Both the position numbers and the translations under genes were made by a program. From contig DATDOE010000082.1 of the NCBI GenBank assembly GCA_035293405.1, forward strand, positions 1-64,000: 64,000 nucleotides of DNA, in the 5' to 3' direction. Positions 1-8,700 of this stretch are shown here, piece by piece; position 1 is the stretch's first letter; every line of letters starts with the position of its first letter. Under the pieces are notes generated by a model. That model made no database searches and was not told the DNA's origin. It saw only the letters and a list, made by a program, of their open reading frames with translations. The DNA is from Gp6-AA40 sp035293405. Its GTDB lineage: Bacteria; Acidobacteriota; Vicinamibacteria; Vicinamibacterales; UBA2999.

Positions 1-726
1 AAGCTGGAGAACATCGTGCTCAAGGATCTCGGCCGCTGCAAGCGAGTGGCGGTCGACAAGGACAACACCACCATCATCGATGGGGCCGGCAAGAAGGCCG
101 ACATCGAGGCGCGCGTGAAGCAGATCCGCGTCCAGATCGAGGACACCACCTCCGACTACGACCGCGAGAAGCTGCAGGAACGGCTGGCAAAGCTCGTGGG
201 CGGCGTCGCTGTCATCAAGGTCGGAGCGGCCACCGAAACCGAGATGAAGGAGAAGAAGGCGCGCGTCGAGGACGCCATGCACGCCACCAAGGCGGCGGTC
301 GAGGAGGGCATCGTGCCGGGCGGCGGCGTGGCGCTCATCCGCGCCGGCAAGGCGCTCGACAAGCTGAAGCTCGAGGGCGACCAGGCGGTCGGTCTTCAGA
401 TCATCAAGCGTGCGATCGAGGAGCCGATGCGGTGGATCGCGATGAACGCGGGCCAGGAAGGCTCAATCATCGTCTCCAAGGTCAAGGAGCAAAAGAACCC
501 GGACGAGGGGTTCAATGCCGCGACCGAGGTGTACGAGGACATGGTGAAGGCCGGCGTCATCGACCCGGCAAAGGTGGTCCGCAGCGCGCTGCAGAACGCC
601 TCCTCCATCGCCTCGCTGCTGCTGACGACCGAAGCCCTCGTCTCCGAGATCCCCGAGGAGAAGAAGGAAGCGGCGGGCGGCGGGCACTCACATGGCGGCC
701 CGGGCGGAATGGGCGGGATGTACTGA
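1..726 (+). CDS. groL: 60 kDa chaperonin GroEL, C-terminal part (5' end outside window)
   Basis: This is the last 241 residues of GroEL, the ATP-dependent folding chaperonin that forms double seven-membered rings with GroES in the cytoplasm. The frame is open from base 1, so the gene begins upstream of the window. The fragment covers the distal apical domain, the second intermediate segment and the C-terminal equatorial domain. The VGGVAVIKVGAATETEMKEK and EEGIVPGGGVAL signatures are present, and the chain ends in a Gly/Met-rich tail (GGPGGMGGMY) as in most bacterial GroELs. A strong terminator follows the stop codon, so groEL ends its transcription unit. The identification is essentially certain. 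Confidence 0.98.
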   Translation, partial: KLENIVLKDLGRCKRVAVDKDNTTIIDGAGKKADIEARVKQIRVQIEDTTSDYDREKLQERLAKLVGGVAVIKVGAATETEMKEKKARVEDAMHATKAAVEEGIVPGGGVALIRAGKALDKLKLEGDQAVGLQIIKRAIEEPMRWIAMNAGQEGSIIVSKVKEQKNPDEGFNAATEVYEDMVKAGVIDPAKVVRSALQNASSIASLLLTTEALVSEIPEEKKEAAGGGHSHGGPGGMGGMY

Positions 727-733
727 CGCTCGC

Positions 734-846
734 AGGGCAAAGGTCAAAAGGCAAAGGTAAGGCAAGGTCGAAGGGCCGCCTGCACGTCAGGCGGCCCTTC
801 GCTTTGTACGGGGCCCTTCCTGTTCCTTTGGCTTGACCTTTGCCCT
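734..846. repeat. Outer inverted repeat enclosing the groEL terminator
   Basis: A perfect 14-base arm at 734-747 (AGGGCAAAGGTCAA) is matched by its reverse complement at 833-846. The terminator stem lies between the arms. The surrounding text is made of variants of GGCAAAGG, so this looks like low-complexity spacer sequence folded around the terminator. Function unknown. Confidence 0.6.
770..806 (+). terminator. Rho-independent terminator after groEL
   Basis: A perfect 13-bp stem (770-782 with 788-800) closes a 5-nt loop and is followed by a short T-containing tail (gctttg). It lies 44 bases after the groEL stop. The convergent TonB gene ends at 873, so the hairpin can serve both directions. 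Confidence 0.85.
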
Positions 847-872
847 TTGCCTTTTGCCGTTTGCCCTTCGTT

Positions 873-1526
873 TCACTTCAACGCAAACCCCACCGTCACC
901 GTCATCACGACCGGCACGGGTTGGCCGTTCAACAGCGTCGGCGTGAACCGCCACTGCCCCACTGCCGCCACTGCCGCGGCATCGAGCAGTGGGATCGAGC
1001 GCAAGACACGCACTTCGCGCACCGCCCCCTTCTCATCGATCACCGCTTCGAGGATGACCGTCCCCTCACGACGTGAGGCCAGCGCGAGAGGTGGATACAC
1101 CGGGGAGACATACGTCACGCGTGTCGGCGCCTGCACGACGCCACCGACACGCACCAGCGGCGCTCGAGGCGGTGCCGGTGGAGGCGGTGCGGGATCACCC
1201 CCGGAGATCGTATCGCCCGGTGGAACGCCATTCCCGCTCGGGACGCCAAACTCCACGACCGACAGCGGCGCCACATCGAGTGGCGTTTCGGGCTGCACAC
1301 CGGGCGGCTCGGCGAGCGGCACCGGCGCCGGATCGGCCGATGTCCGCGTCCGCGCCAAACGCGGGGCGACTGGCTCTGGTGGCAGTTGGATGGGCGTGAC
1401 GGTCGCCCACGTCGACACGCGCCGAGGTTCTGGGAGCTCACCGACAGCGAAGAGCGGCGCAACGATCATCGCGCCGATCACGGCGGCGTGAGCGCTGACG
1501 GAGACGAACAGAGTCCAGGTCCGCAT
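873..1526 (-). CDS. Energy transducer TonB-like protein
   Basis: A 217-aa TonB-family protein that would link the inner-membrane proton motive force (via ExbB/ExbD) to TonB-dependent outer-membrane receptors. One N-terminal membrane segment (about residues 5-28) is followed by a Pro-rich periplasmic linker. The C-terminal TonB domain runs from about residue 130 and contains YPPLALASRREGTVILEAVI, a GAVREVRVLRS strand and a WRFTPTLLNGQPV segment, the usual layout of acidobacterial TonB C-termini. The ATG is preceded by a strong AAGGAGG at 1530-1536, unusually close to the start. No exbBD gene is visible nearby. The protein is short for the family. Confidence 0.85.
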   Translation of the reverse strand: MRTWTLFVSVSAHAAVIGAMIVAPLFAVGELPEPRRVSTWATVTPIQLPPEPVAPRLARTRTSADPAPVPLAEPPGVQPETPLDVAPLSVVEFGVPSGNGVPPGDTISGGDPAPPPPAPPRAPLVRVGGVVQAPTRVTYVSPVYPPLALASRREGTVILEAVIDEKGAVREVRVLRSIPLLDAAAVAAVGQWRFTPTLLNGQPVPVVMTVTVGFALK

Positions 1527-1818
1527 AGGCCTCCTTAGGGATCGAACGAGAATAGGGTGAAGGCCTCGCCGGCGGGCTTACTTCGTTCGACACCGAACGC
1601 CTGAAGGTGTTCCGCGAAAGCGACGTGCGGCCGTCGGTGGTGTCGGCTGCCCGACGCTAGGACCCCGAGACAACCGCCCTTGGAGACAGATTCGCTACAA
1701 GTAGGGCGCCCCGGTGCGTGGTACTGCTCTTGCCCTTGTCGGGGCGTGTCCCGCTCGCTGTCTATTCTCGTCCTCGCAGTACGTACGGCCGGCCTTCGAT
1801 TGCGCTGGCGCTCTTGAA
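1527..1818. other. Intergenic region between divergent tonB and yfiR-like genes
   Basis: About 290 bases between two divergently read genes, presumably carrying both promoters. I see no RNA gene, clear repeat or convincing -35/-10 pair. An in-frame GTG at 1714 could extend the yfiR-like gene upstream. Confidence 0.4.
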
Positions 1819-2382
1819 GTGAGCATACGGGCCGCAACGAGGCGGAGAACGTTCGCAGCCCTGGTGGCCGCCCTGCTCGGCGCACAGGCGGGGCTGGAGA
1901 GCCAGGGCGCCGTCACGCAACCGGCCCTCAAGGCTGCGTTTCTGTACAACTTCGCCAAGTTCGCGCAGTGGCCGGGCGATCCCGCCCCGTCGAGCCCCAT
2001 CACGTTGTGCGTGCTCGATGACGCGGCGGTCGAGGATGCGCTCGGTCAACTGGTCAACGGTGGAGTGGTCAATGGCCGCGCGGTGACGATACTGCGCGGC
2101 ACGCACAATCGGAGCCTGCGCGGGTGTCACGTCCTGTACTTCGGTGACATCGATCCCGGCCGGGCCGTCGCCATCCTCGATGAACTGAAGAACGCGGCAG
2201 TCCTCACCGTGGCCGACGGCGATCAGTTTCCCCGCAACGGCGGCATCGTCGGCCTCTTCATCGAGGATGGCCGCATGCGATTCGCCATCAACGCCGACGC
2301 CGCTCAGCGTGTCGGCGTCAGGCTCAGCTCGCGGTTACTCAGTCTCGCGAAGCTCGTGAAAGATACCCATGCCAACCCGTAG
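1819..2382 (+). CDS. YfiR family periplasmic protein (DUF4154)
   Basis: A 187-aa protein of the YfiR/DUF4154 family. In Pseudomonas, YfiR is a periplasmic repressor of the CHASE8-containing diguanylate cyclase YfiN. The motif KAAFLYNFAKFAQWP near the mature N-terminus is typical of the family, as is the C-terminal INADAAQRVGVRLSSRLLSLAKLV. I place the start at GTG 1819 because it gives a good signal peptide (RRRTFAALVAALLGAQA); an in-frame GTG at 1714 would put 35 atypical residues in front. The last 14 bases overlap the following hybrid kinase gene, so the two are translationally coupled. The predicted role, sensing in the periplasm and controlling the neighbouring kinase, is inference. Confidence 0.85.
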   Translation: MSIRAATRRRTFAALVAALLGAQAGLESQGAVTQPALKAAFLYNFAKFAQWPGDPAPSSPITLCVLDDAAVEDALGQLVNGGVVNGRAVTILRGTHNRSLRGCHVLYFGDIDPGRAVAILDELKNAAVLTVADGDQFPRNGGIVGLFIEDGRMRFAINADAAQRVGVRLSSRLLSLAKLVKDTHANP

Positions 2383-5158
2383 CCACTGGCTGCACCCGAT
2401 CAGCGTCTGGTTTCCGCGGCTTTCGCTCGCCCAAAAGCTGACTGCCATTGGCGTCGTCACGAGCACGGTCTCGCTCGTCGTCGCCGCGGCGATCCTGATG
2501 GCGTTCGACCTGTCCAACGCCAGACACCGGCTGGTGCGCGACACGGGCATGCTCGCCGACGTGGTCGGCACCAACAGCACGGCGGCGATCACCTTCGGTG
2601 ACGCCAAGGCCGCCGCGGACACCCTCGGCGCGGTCGTGGTCAACGATGACATCATCTCCACCGCGCTGTGGGACCGCTCGCGCAATCTTCTTTCCCGCTT
2701 CGATCGCGATTCGAACGTGGCCGCGCGGCCGTTTCCGCCTGAGGCGCTCGACGTCCGGCCTGGTGATCAGTGGTCCGAGTTCACCGACGGCACGCTTCGA
2801 CTGGCGCGGCCGATCGTCCTGAACGGCGAGATCATCGGTACGGTCACCATCGAGTCAGACCTCTCCAGCCTCTGGGCACAGGTCGAGGCGTCGGGCATCG
2901 TGCTGGGACTGGTCCTCCTCGGTACCTTCGGATTGTCGTTCGCCCTGGCCTCGCGCATTCAGCGCAGCGTCTCGGCGCCGCTGCTTCGCCTCACCGGTGT
3001 GACCCGAACCGTGGCGCGCGATCGCAGCTACGACGTCCGCGTCGAGGGCGGAGGCACAGACGACGAGATCGGCGAGCTGATCGACGGATTCAACGGCATG
3101 CTCGCCGAGGTCCATCGGCGCGATGTCGAGCTCGTACGGCACCAGGAGGGGCTCGAGCGCACGGTCGAAGAGCGGACCTCCGAGCTGCGGGCCGTCAACA
3201 CCGATCTGACGACGGCGCGTGACAAGGCGATGGAGGCCAGCCGGGCCAAGAGCGAGTTCCTCGCCAACATGAGCCACGAGATCCGGACCCCGATGAACGG
3301 GATCATCGGCATGACGGAACTGGCCCTGGGCACGCCGCTCACCACGGAGCAGCGCAACTGCCTGGACACGGTCCGCACGTCCGCCGGCTCCCTGCTCCAG
3401 ATCCTGAACGACATCCTCGACTTCTCGAAAATCGAATCCCGCAAGCTGCATCTCGAATCGGTCGCCTTCTCGATCGCCGACACGGTGAGCGAGGCGCTCA
3501 GGCCACTCGCGGTGAGAGCCGATCAACAAGGGCTCGAGCTGTTGGTCGACATCGACTCGGCCGTCCCGGCGACCGTCATGGGTGATGCGCTGCGGCTGCG
3601 TCAGATTCTGGTCAACCTCGTCGGCAACGCCCTCAAGTTCACCGAGCGGGGCCACGTGCTCGTCTCGGTCAAGCCTGAGCCGGGCACCGAGGATGCCACC
3701 GCCCTCCGCTTCTCCGTGACCGACACCGGCATCGGCATCGCGCCCGAGCATCAGGCGGCAATCTTCGAAGCGTTCCGCCAGGCCGACGGCTCGACGACGC
3801 GCCGCTTCGGCGGCACCGGCCTCGGGCTGGCCATCTGCTCGACGCTGGTCAGCATGATGAACGGCCGCATCTGGGTCGACAGCCGCGCCGACGAGGGCAG
3901 CACCTTCAGCTTCATCGCCGTCTTCGGCAACGCCGCCGACACACTCGCCGTCAGCGAGGGCAGGCTGCCGGCAGGGCTTCGAGTGCTGGTCGTCGACGAC
4001 AACGAGGCCAACCGGCGGATCCTGCTGCTGCAGCTGGCGCGCTGGCAGATCACCGCCACTGCGGTGTCCGGAGGCCGCGAAGCGCTCGAGGCGTTGAACG
4101 CCGCGGCGCGCAGCAACACGCGATTCGATCTGATCCTGCTGGACGCGATGATGCCGGACGTGGACGGGTTCGAGGTCGCGCGTCAGATCGCCGAACAACC
4201 GAGCTTGACGAGACCCACCATCATGATGCTGTCGTCGTCGGGCCGGCACGAAGACGTGGCTCGCTGCCGCGCGATTGGCGTCACCGTCTATCTGACCAAG
4301 CCGGTGACCGCGCCGGACCTGCTCACCGCGATCTCGAGCGCGATCGCCCCGGCGACTCCGGCGGCGGCAGCCGTGAGCACGGGCCTGACCGCGCCGGCCA
4401 GCAAGACCTCGGCGATCTCCCGGAAGATCCTGCTCGCGGAAGACAACGTCGTCAATCAGCGCGTCGCCGTCGGATTGCTCGGCCGCCGCGGTCATCGCGT
4501 GACGGTGGTCAACAACGGCCAGGAAGCGCTCGACGCCGTCGCCCGCGAGTCATTCGATCTCGTGCTGATGGATCTGCAGATGCCCGTGATGGGCGGGCTG
4601 GACGCCACAACCGCGATCCGCGAGCGCGAGCGCCAGTCCGGCCAGCATCTCTGGATCGTCGCCATGACCGCGCACGTCATGCCGGGTGATCGCGAGCGGT
4701 GCCTGGCGACGGGCATGGACGCGTATCTCGGAAAGCCCATCGACCCGAAGGCACTGTTCGCCGAGGTCGAAGACGGCGCCAGGATCGTTGAATCGGCACC
4801 GACGATCGACCAGGGCGATCTGCTCCGCCGGCTGGACGGCGACGAGCAACTGGCCGCCGAGATCATCCAACTGTTCTTCCAGGAGTGCCCGACGCTCGTC
4901 GACGCGGTCGGCTCGGCGCTGGCCACGCGTGACGTTGACCTGGTCAGACGCGCCGCCCACACGCTCAAGGGATCGGCCGGCACCGCCGCGGCACACGGCA
5001 TCGCCGACGCCGCGCGGGCACTCGAAACACTGGCCAGGGAAGGACACCTCGACGCCCTTGATGGTGCCTGGGCGCACCTGTCGAAGGAAGCCACCGGCCT
5101 GCTCGAGTCGCGATCGAGAATCGAATCGACGATGAAAGAGATCCCGTGCGAGCCCTGA
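2369..5158 (+). CDS. Hybrid sensor histidine kinase: CHASE8-like sensor, HAMP, HisKA, HATPase, two REC, Hpt
   Basis: A 929-aa membrane-bound phosphorelay kinase. The N-terminus has a membrane segment (about residues 20-45), a periplasmic domain resembling CHASE8 with a DVVGTNSTAAITFGD stretch, a second membrane segment (about 165-195) and a HAMP linker. The catalytic core has the H-box FLANMSHEIRTPMNG with phospho-acceptor His303, an N-box (LVNLVGNALKF) and G-boxes (DTGIGI, GGTGLGL). Two receiver domains carry Asp592 (LLDAMMPD) and Asp735 (LMDLQMPV). A C-terminal Hpt domain carries His864 (AAHTLKGSAG). The chain therefore holds a complete His-Asp-His relay. The gene overlaps both the yfiR-like gene and the response regulator gene, forming a three-gene operon. 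CHASE8 normally pairs with GGDEF in YfiN; here it drives a kinase. Confidence 0.92.
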   Translation: MPTRSHWLHPISVWFPRLSLAQKLTAIGVVTSTVSLVVAAAILMAFDLSNARHRLVRDTGMLADVVGTNSTAAITFGDAKAAADTLGAVVVNDDIISTALWDRSRNLLSRFDRDSNVAARPFPPEALDVRPGDQWSEFTDGTLRLARPIVLNGEIIGTVTIESDLSSLWAQVEASGIVLGLVLLGTFGLSFALASRIQRSVSAPLLRLTGVTRTVARDRSYDVRVEGGGTDDEIGELIDGFNGMLAEVHRRDVELVRHQEGLERTVEERTSELRAVNTDLTTARDKAMEASRAKSEFLANMSHEIRTPMNGIIGMTELALGTPLTTEQRNCLDTVRTSAGSLLQILNDILDFSKIESRKLHLESVAFSIADTVSEALRPLAVRADQQGLELLVDIDSAVPATVMGDALRLRQILVNLVGNALKFTERGHVLVSVKPEPGTEDATALRFSVTDTGIGIAPEHQAAIFEAFRQADGSTTRRFGGTGLGLAICSTLVSMMNGRIWVDSRADEGSTFSFIAVFGNAADTLAVSEGRLPAGLRVLVVDDNEANRRILLLQLARWQITATAVSGGREALEALNAAARSNTRFDLILLDAMMPDVDGFEVARQIAEQPSLTRPTIMMLSSSGRHEDVARCRAIGVTVYLTKPVTAPDLLTAISSAIAPATPAAAAVSTGLTAPASKTSAISRKILLAEDNVVNQRVAVGLLGRRGHRVTVVNNGQEALDAVARESFDLVLMDLQMPVMGGLDATTAIRERERQSGQHLWIVAMTAHVMPGDRERCLATGMDAYLGKPIDPKALFAEVEDGARIVESAPTIDQGDLLRRLDGDEQLAAEIIQLFFQECPTLVDAVGSALATRDVDLVRRAAHTLKGSAGTAAAHGIADAARALETLAREGHLDALDGAWAHLSKEATGLLESRSRIESTMKEIPCEP

Positions 5159-5745
5159 TCGCCGACGACGACCTGGTGACCGCGGCCGCCGTCTCGGCGA
5201 GCGTGACGGCCTGGGGCTTCGACGTGGTGGTCACCCACGACGGCAATGCCGCGTGGGACTGCGTGGCCGCCGATCCGCCACCGTCACTGGCCATCGTCGA
5301 CTGGGAAATGCCGGGACTCGATGGGCCGGAGCTGTGCCGGCGCATCCGCGCCGACGCGTCACGCGCGCATCTCTATCTGCTGCTGCTCACGGCCCGCAGC
5401 AGCTCGACCGACATCGTCGCCGGACTCGAAGCCGGCGCTGACGACTATCTGGTCAAGCCGGTCAATCTCGGCGAGCTTCGGGCGCGGCTGCACGTCGGCG
5501 TCCGCGTCGTCACGCTGCAGGAGCGGCTCGCGAACAAGGTCACCGAGCTGCAAGCCACCTTGGACAAGGTCAAGCAGCTTCGCGGCCTGCTGCCGATCTG
5601 CAGCTACTGCAAGCGCATTCGCAACGATCACAACTACTGGGAGCGCGTCGAGGTGTACGTCACCGACCACACTGAAGCGAAGTTCACGCACGGCATCTGC
5701 CCGACGTGTCTCGAAGCGGCCAAGGCCGAATTCGCCCGCCCTTAG
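5146..5745 (+). CDS. Response regulator with REC domain and Cys-rich C-terminal domain
   Basis: A 199-aa protein. Residues 1-120 form a receiver domain with the acidic pocket DDD (7-9), phospho-acceptor Asp52 (IVDWEMPG) and the conserved Lys in YLVKPVN. A coiled-coil (about 122-142) leads into a domain containing PICSYCKRIRNDHNYWERVE and HGICPTCLEA, that is, two CxxC pairs likely to bind a metal or redox centre. This tail is known from many stand-alone regulators and kinases in soil bacteria, but its function is not established. It has no DNA-binding domain. The GTG start lies inside the preceding kinase gene (13-base overlap), so the regulator is the probable output of that relay. The 3' end overlaps the convergent kinase gene by four bases. 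Confidence 0.9.
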   Translation: MRALIADDDLVTAAAVSASVTAWGFDVVVTHDGNAAWDCVAADPPPSLAIVDWEMPGLDGPELCRRIRADASRAHLYLLLLTARSSSTDIVAGLEAGADDYLVKPVNLGELRARLHVGVRVVTLQERLANKVTELQATLDKVKQLRGLLPICSYCKRIRNDHNYWERVEVYVTDHTEAKFTHGICPTCLEAAKAEFARP

Positions 5746-8700
5746 CGTCGCTCTCCGGCATCGAGCGTACGCCGTACCATCCTCGCCAATTCGGGAAGAC
5801 TGAACGGCTTGGCGAGATAGGCGTCCGTCTCACGGGACGGAATGTCGTCGCGGCTGACGTCGGCCAGATAGCCGCTCGTATAGATCACCTTCAAGGCCGG
5901 ACGGTTCCGCCGGAGCCGCTCGGCCAGCTCGATCCCGTTCATCCCGTCCGGCATGACGATATCGGTAATCAGCATGTCGATGCTGGGTCCGTGCTCGCGC
6001 CACACCTCAATCGCGCTCGGACCGCTTTGCGCCTGCAGAAGCCGGTAGCCGAGATCCGAGAGGACCTTGATGACCAGGGCGCGGACGCCCTCCTCGTCCT
6101 CGACGACCAGAATCGTTTCGTCACCTCGAGGTGAGGGTGCCGGCGCGGCGGGTGCCACGACGTCGATGCGGCTCGCGGCCACATGCGGAAAGAACACGCG
6201 AAACGTGGTGCCCCGATCGACCTGGCTGTCGACCTCGACCCAGCCGCCGTGCTGCTGCACGATTCCGTAGGTCGTGGCCAGGCCGAGTCCGGTTCCTTTC
6301 CCGACATCCTTGGTGGTGAAGAAGGGCTCGAAGATGTGCGGCAGGTGCTCGTTGGCGATTCCGGATCCAGTGTCGGTGACCTGCAGACACACCCAGGTGC
6401 CCGGCGGCCGGGCCGGCCCCGCGCTCTCGCCCAGGCCCTCGACCACCGCGGTCTCAATCGCCAGGTGCCCGCCGAGCGGCATCGCATCGCGCGCGTTGAC
6501 GGCAAGATTCAGGAGCACCTGTTCGATCATCCCGCGATCGGCGCGCACGTGGACGGGCCGCGCCGCATAGGTGAACTCGACCACCACGTCCTCACCGAGA
6601 ATCCGGTCGAGCATTCGCGTCAGGTTTCCGACGACAGCGTTCATGTCAACGTCGGTGACTTGAATCGTCTGACGGCGGCTGAATGCCAGGAGCTGCCTCG
6701 TGAGCCCCGTCGCTCGCTCGGCGTTCTGCGAGATGTCGGCCATCGCGTCACGCAGATCGTCCGGAAGGCGTGCATCCAGGCCGGCGTCTTCAGCACGGCC
6801 CAGGATGACGGTCAGGATGTTGTTGAAGTCGTGCGCCACTCCTCCGGCCAGCTGGCCGATCGCTTCGAGCTTCTGGGCTTGTCGAAGTTGCTGCTCGAGC
6901 CGCTGGCGCTCGACCTGGGCGATGACCGCCGACAGCAGATTCGCCACCGCCAGCGCGAAGGTCTGCTCGTCCGGCGTCCAACGCCGCGGTGGGCCTTTGT
7001 GCAGACAGGACAGCACGCCCACGGTGGATCCCTGTGAGCGGATCGGCACCGACATCATCGACGTGATCTCGTGCGCGGTGAGGTATGGCGCCGCGAGCTC
7101 GGACGTGCGCGGATCGGATGGCGCATCGTGCGCGGCGATGACGTCCGCCTCGGCGAGCGATCTGAAGAAGACCGGACAGGACTCTTCGGTGAGCTCGGCG
7201 CCCGAGGAATGACGGATCTCCGGCCACTCGAAGAGATCCTGACACCGCGTCGAGGTGCCCCGATCGTCGTGACGCCAGACGCCGACCTGGGCGACTTCCA
7301 GCGTGGTCGCGACCACCTCGGTGATGTCGCGCACGATCGGTGTGAAGTCATCCGGCGTGCCGACGTAGCTGCGCGTGAGGGTCGTGAGCGCCGCTTCCTG
7401 GCGGGCGTACCGCTCGTTCATCGCGACCACTTCGGCGGCCGCCCGTTTCCGCTCCGTGATATCCAGATTCGCGCCGTGCACCCTGACGACACGGCCCGCG
7501 GCGTCCTTCTCATACGAGATCCGCACTTGCACGGTGCCAATCGACCCATCGACCCGGCGAATACGGTGCTCGAACTGCGCGGCGTACCCGGGAGCGGTCG
7601 GGGCGTCCGTCTGCGCTGTCAGGTCCCTGAGAATGTGGAGATCCTCCAACGGAATGAACCGTCGCACGTACACATCCATGGGCATCATCACGCCACCCTC
7701 CTGCGCCGCGGTCGTGCCCAGCTGCCGGAACACGCGCTCCTCGAAGGTGAACATGCCCGCCCGCGTATCCAGCTCCCAGTGCGCGAGCCCGGCCATGTCC
7801 ATCGTCATTTCGAGTTTCGACTGGCTCGTACGAAGCGCCTCCTCCACCAGCCGTTGACTGATCCGGGTCCGCAGTGCCTGGATGCCAAAGGCCAGATCGT
7901 CGGCCAGTTCCTTCAGCAGCGTCACTTCCGCTGCGTCGAACGTCACGTCCTCGCTGGAGTAGATGGTCAGCGCGCCGAACACGCGCCCCTCCCCTTCGAG
8001 TGGCAGGGCCAGCGCCGACTTGTATCCGCGCACGAGCGCCTGGTCGCTCCAGGGTCCGCTCTCAGGGTCGGACTGGAAGTCGTGGGACACCGCCGGACGT
8101 CCGCTGCGAATGGCGGCCGCGGTCGGGCCGCCGCCTGTGCCCTCGTCGGACCACGTGATGGGCGCCACGGCGAGGTAGCCGTCCTCGAAGCCGGCGTGGG
8201 CGACGGGACGAACGCTCTGCCTCTCGTCGGCGACCGCAAAGCCGACCCACGCCATGCGATAGCCGCCATGCTTCACGATGACCGCGCAGATCTCGTGAAG
8301 GAGTGATGACTCGTCGGTGGCGTGCACCAGCACCTGGTTGCAGTTGCTGATCGTGCGGAGCGCGCGATTGACCTGCCGAAGCTCCTCGTCGGCACGCTTG
8401 CGCTCGGTGATGTCCAGAATCTGCGTGACGAAGTATCTGGGCCGCTCGGAGTCGTCCTCGATGAGCGACGCATTCAACAGGACCCACAAAATCCGGCCGT
8501 CCTTGTGGAAGTAGCGCTCGACGGTCTGGAACGTATCCAGCTCGCGATTCAGCATGCGCGCCATCGCGGTCATGTCGTTCTTCAGGTCGTCCGGGTGCGT
8601 CAACCCCTTGAGCGTCGTCGACAGCAGCTCTTCTCTCGCGTAGCCCACGATCGCGCACAACGCGGGGTTGACTTCCAGAAAACGGCCGTCGGTCGACACG

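Noticed and set aside
2855..4495. 546-codon open frame antisense to the hybrid kinase
   Set aside because: Shadow of a high-GC gene: Arg/Gly/Asp-rich with no domain, while the + strand has a perfect kinase.
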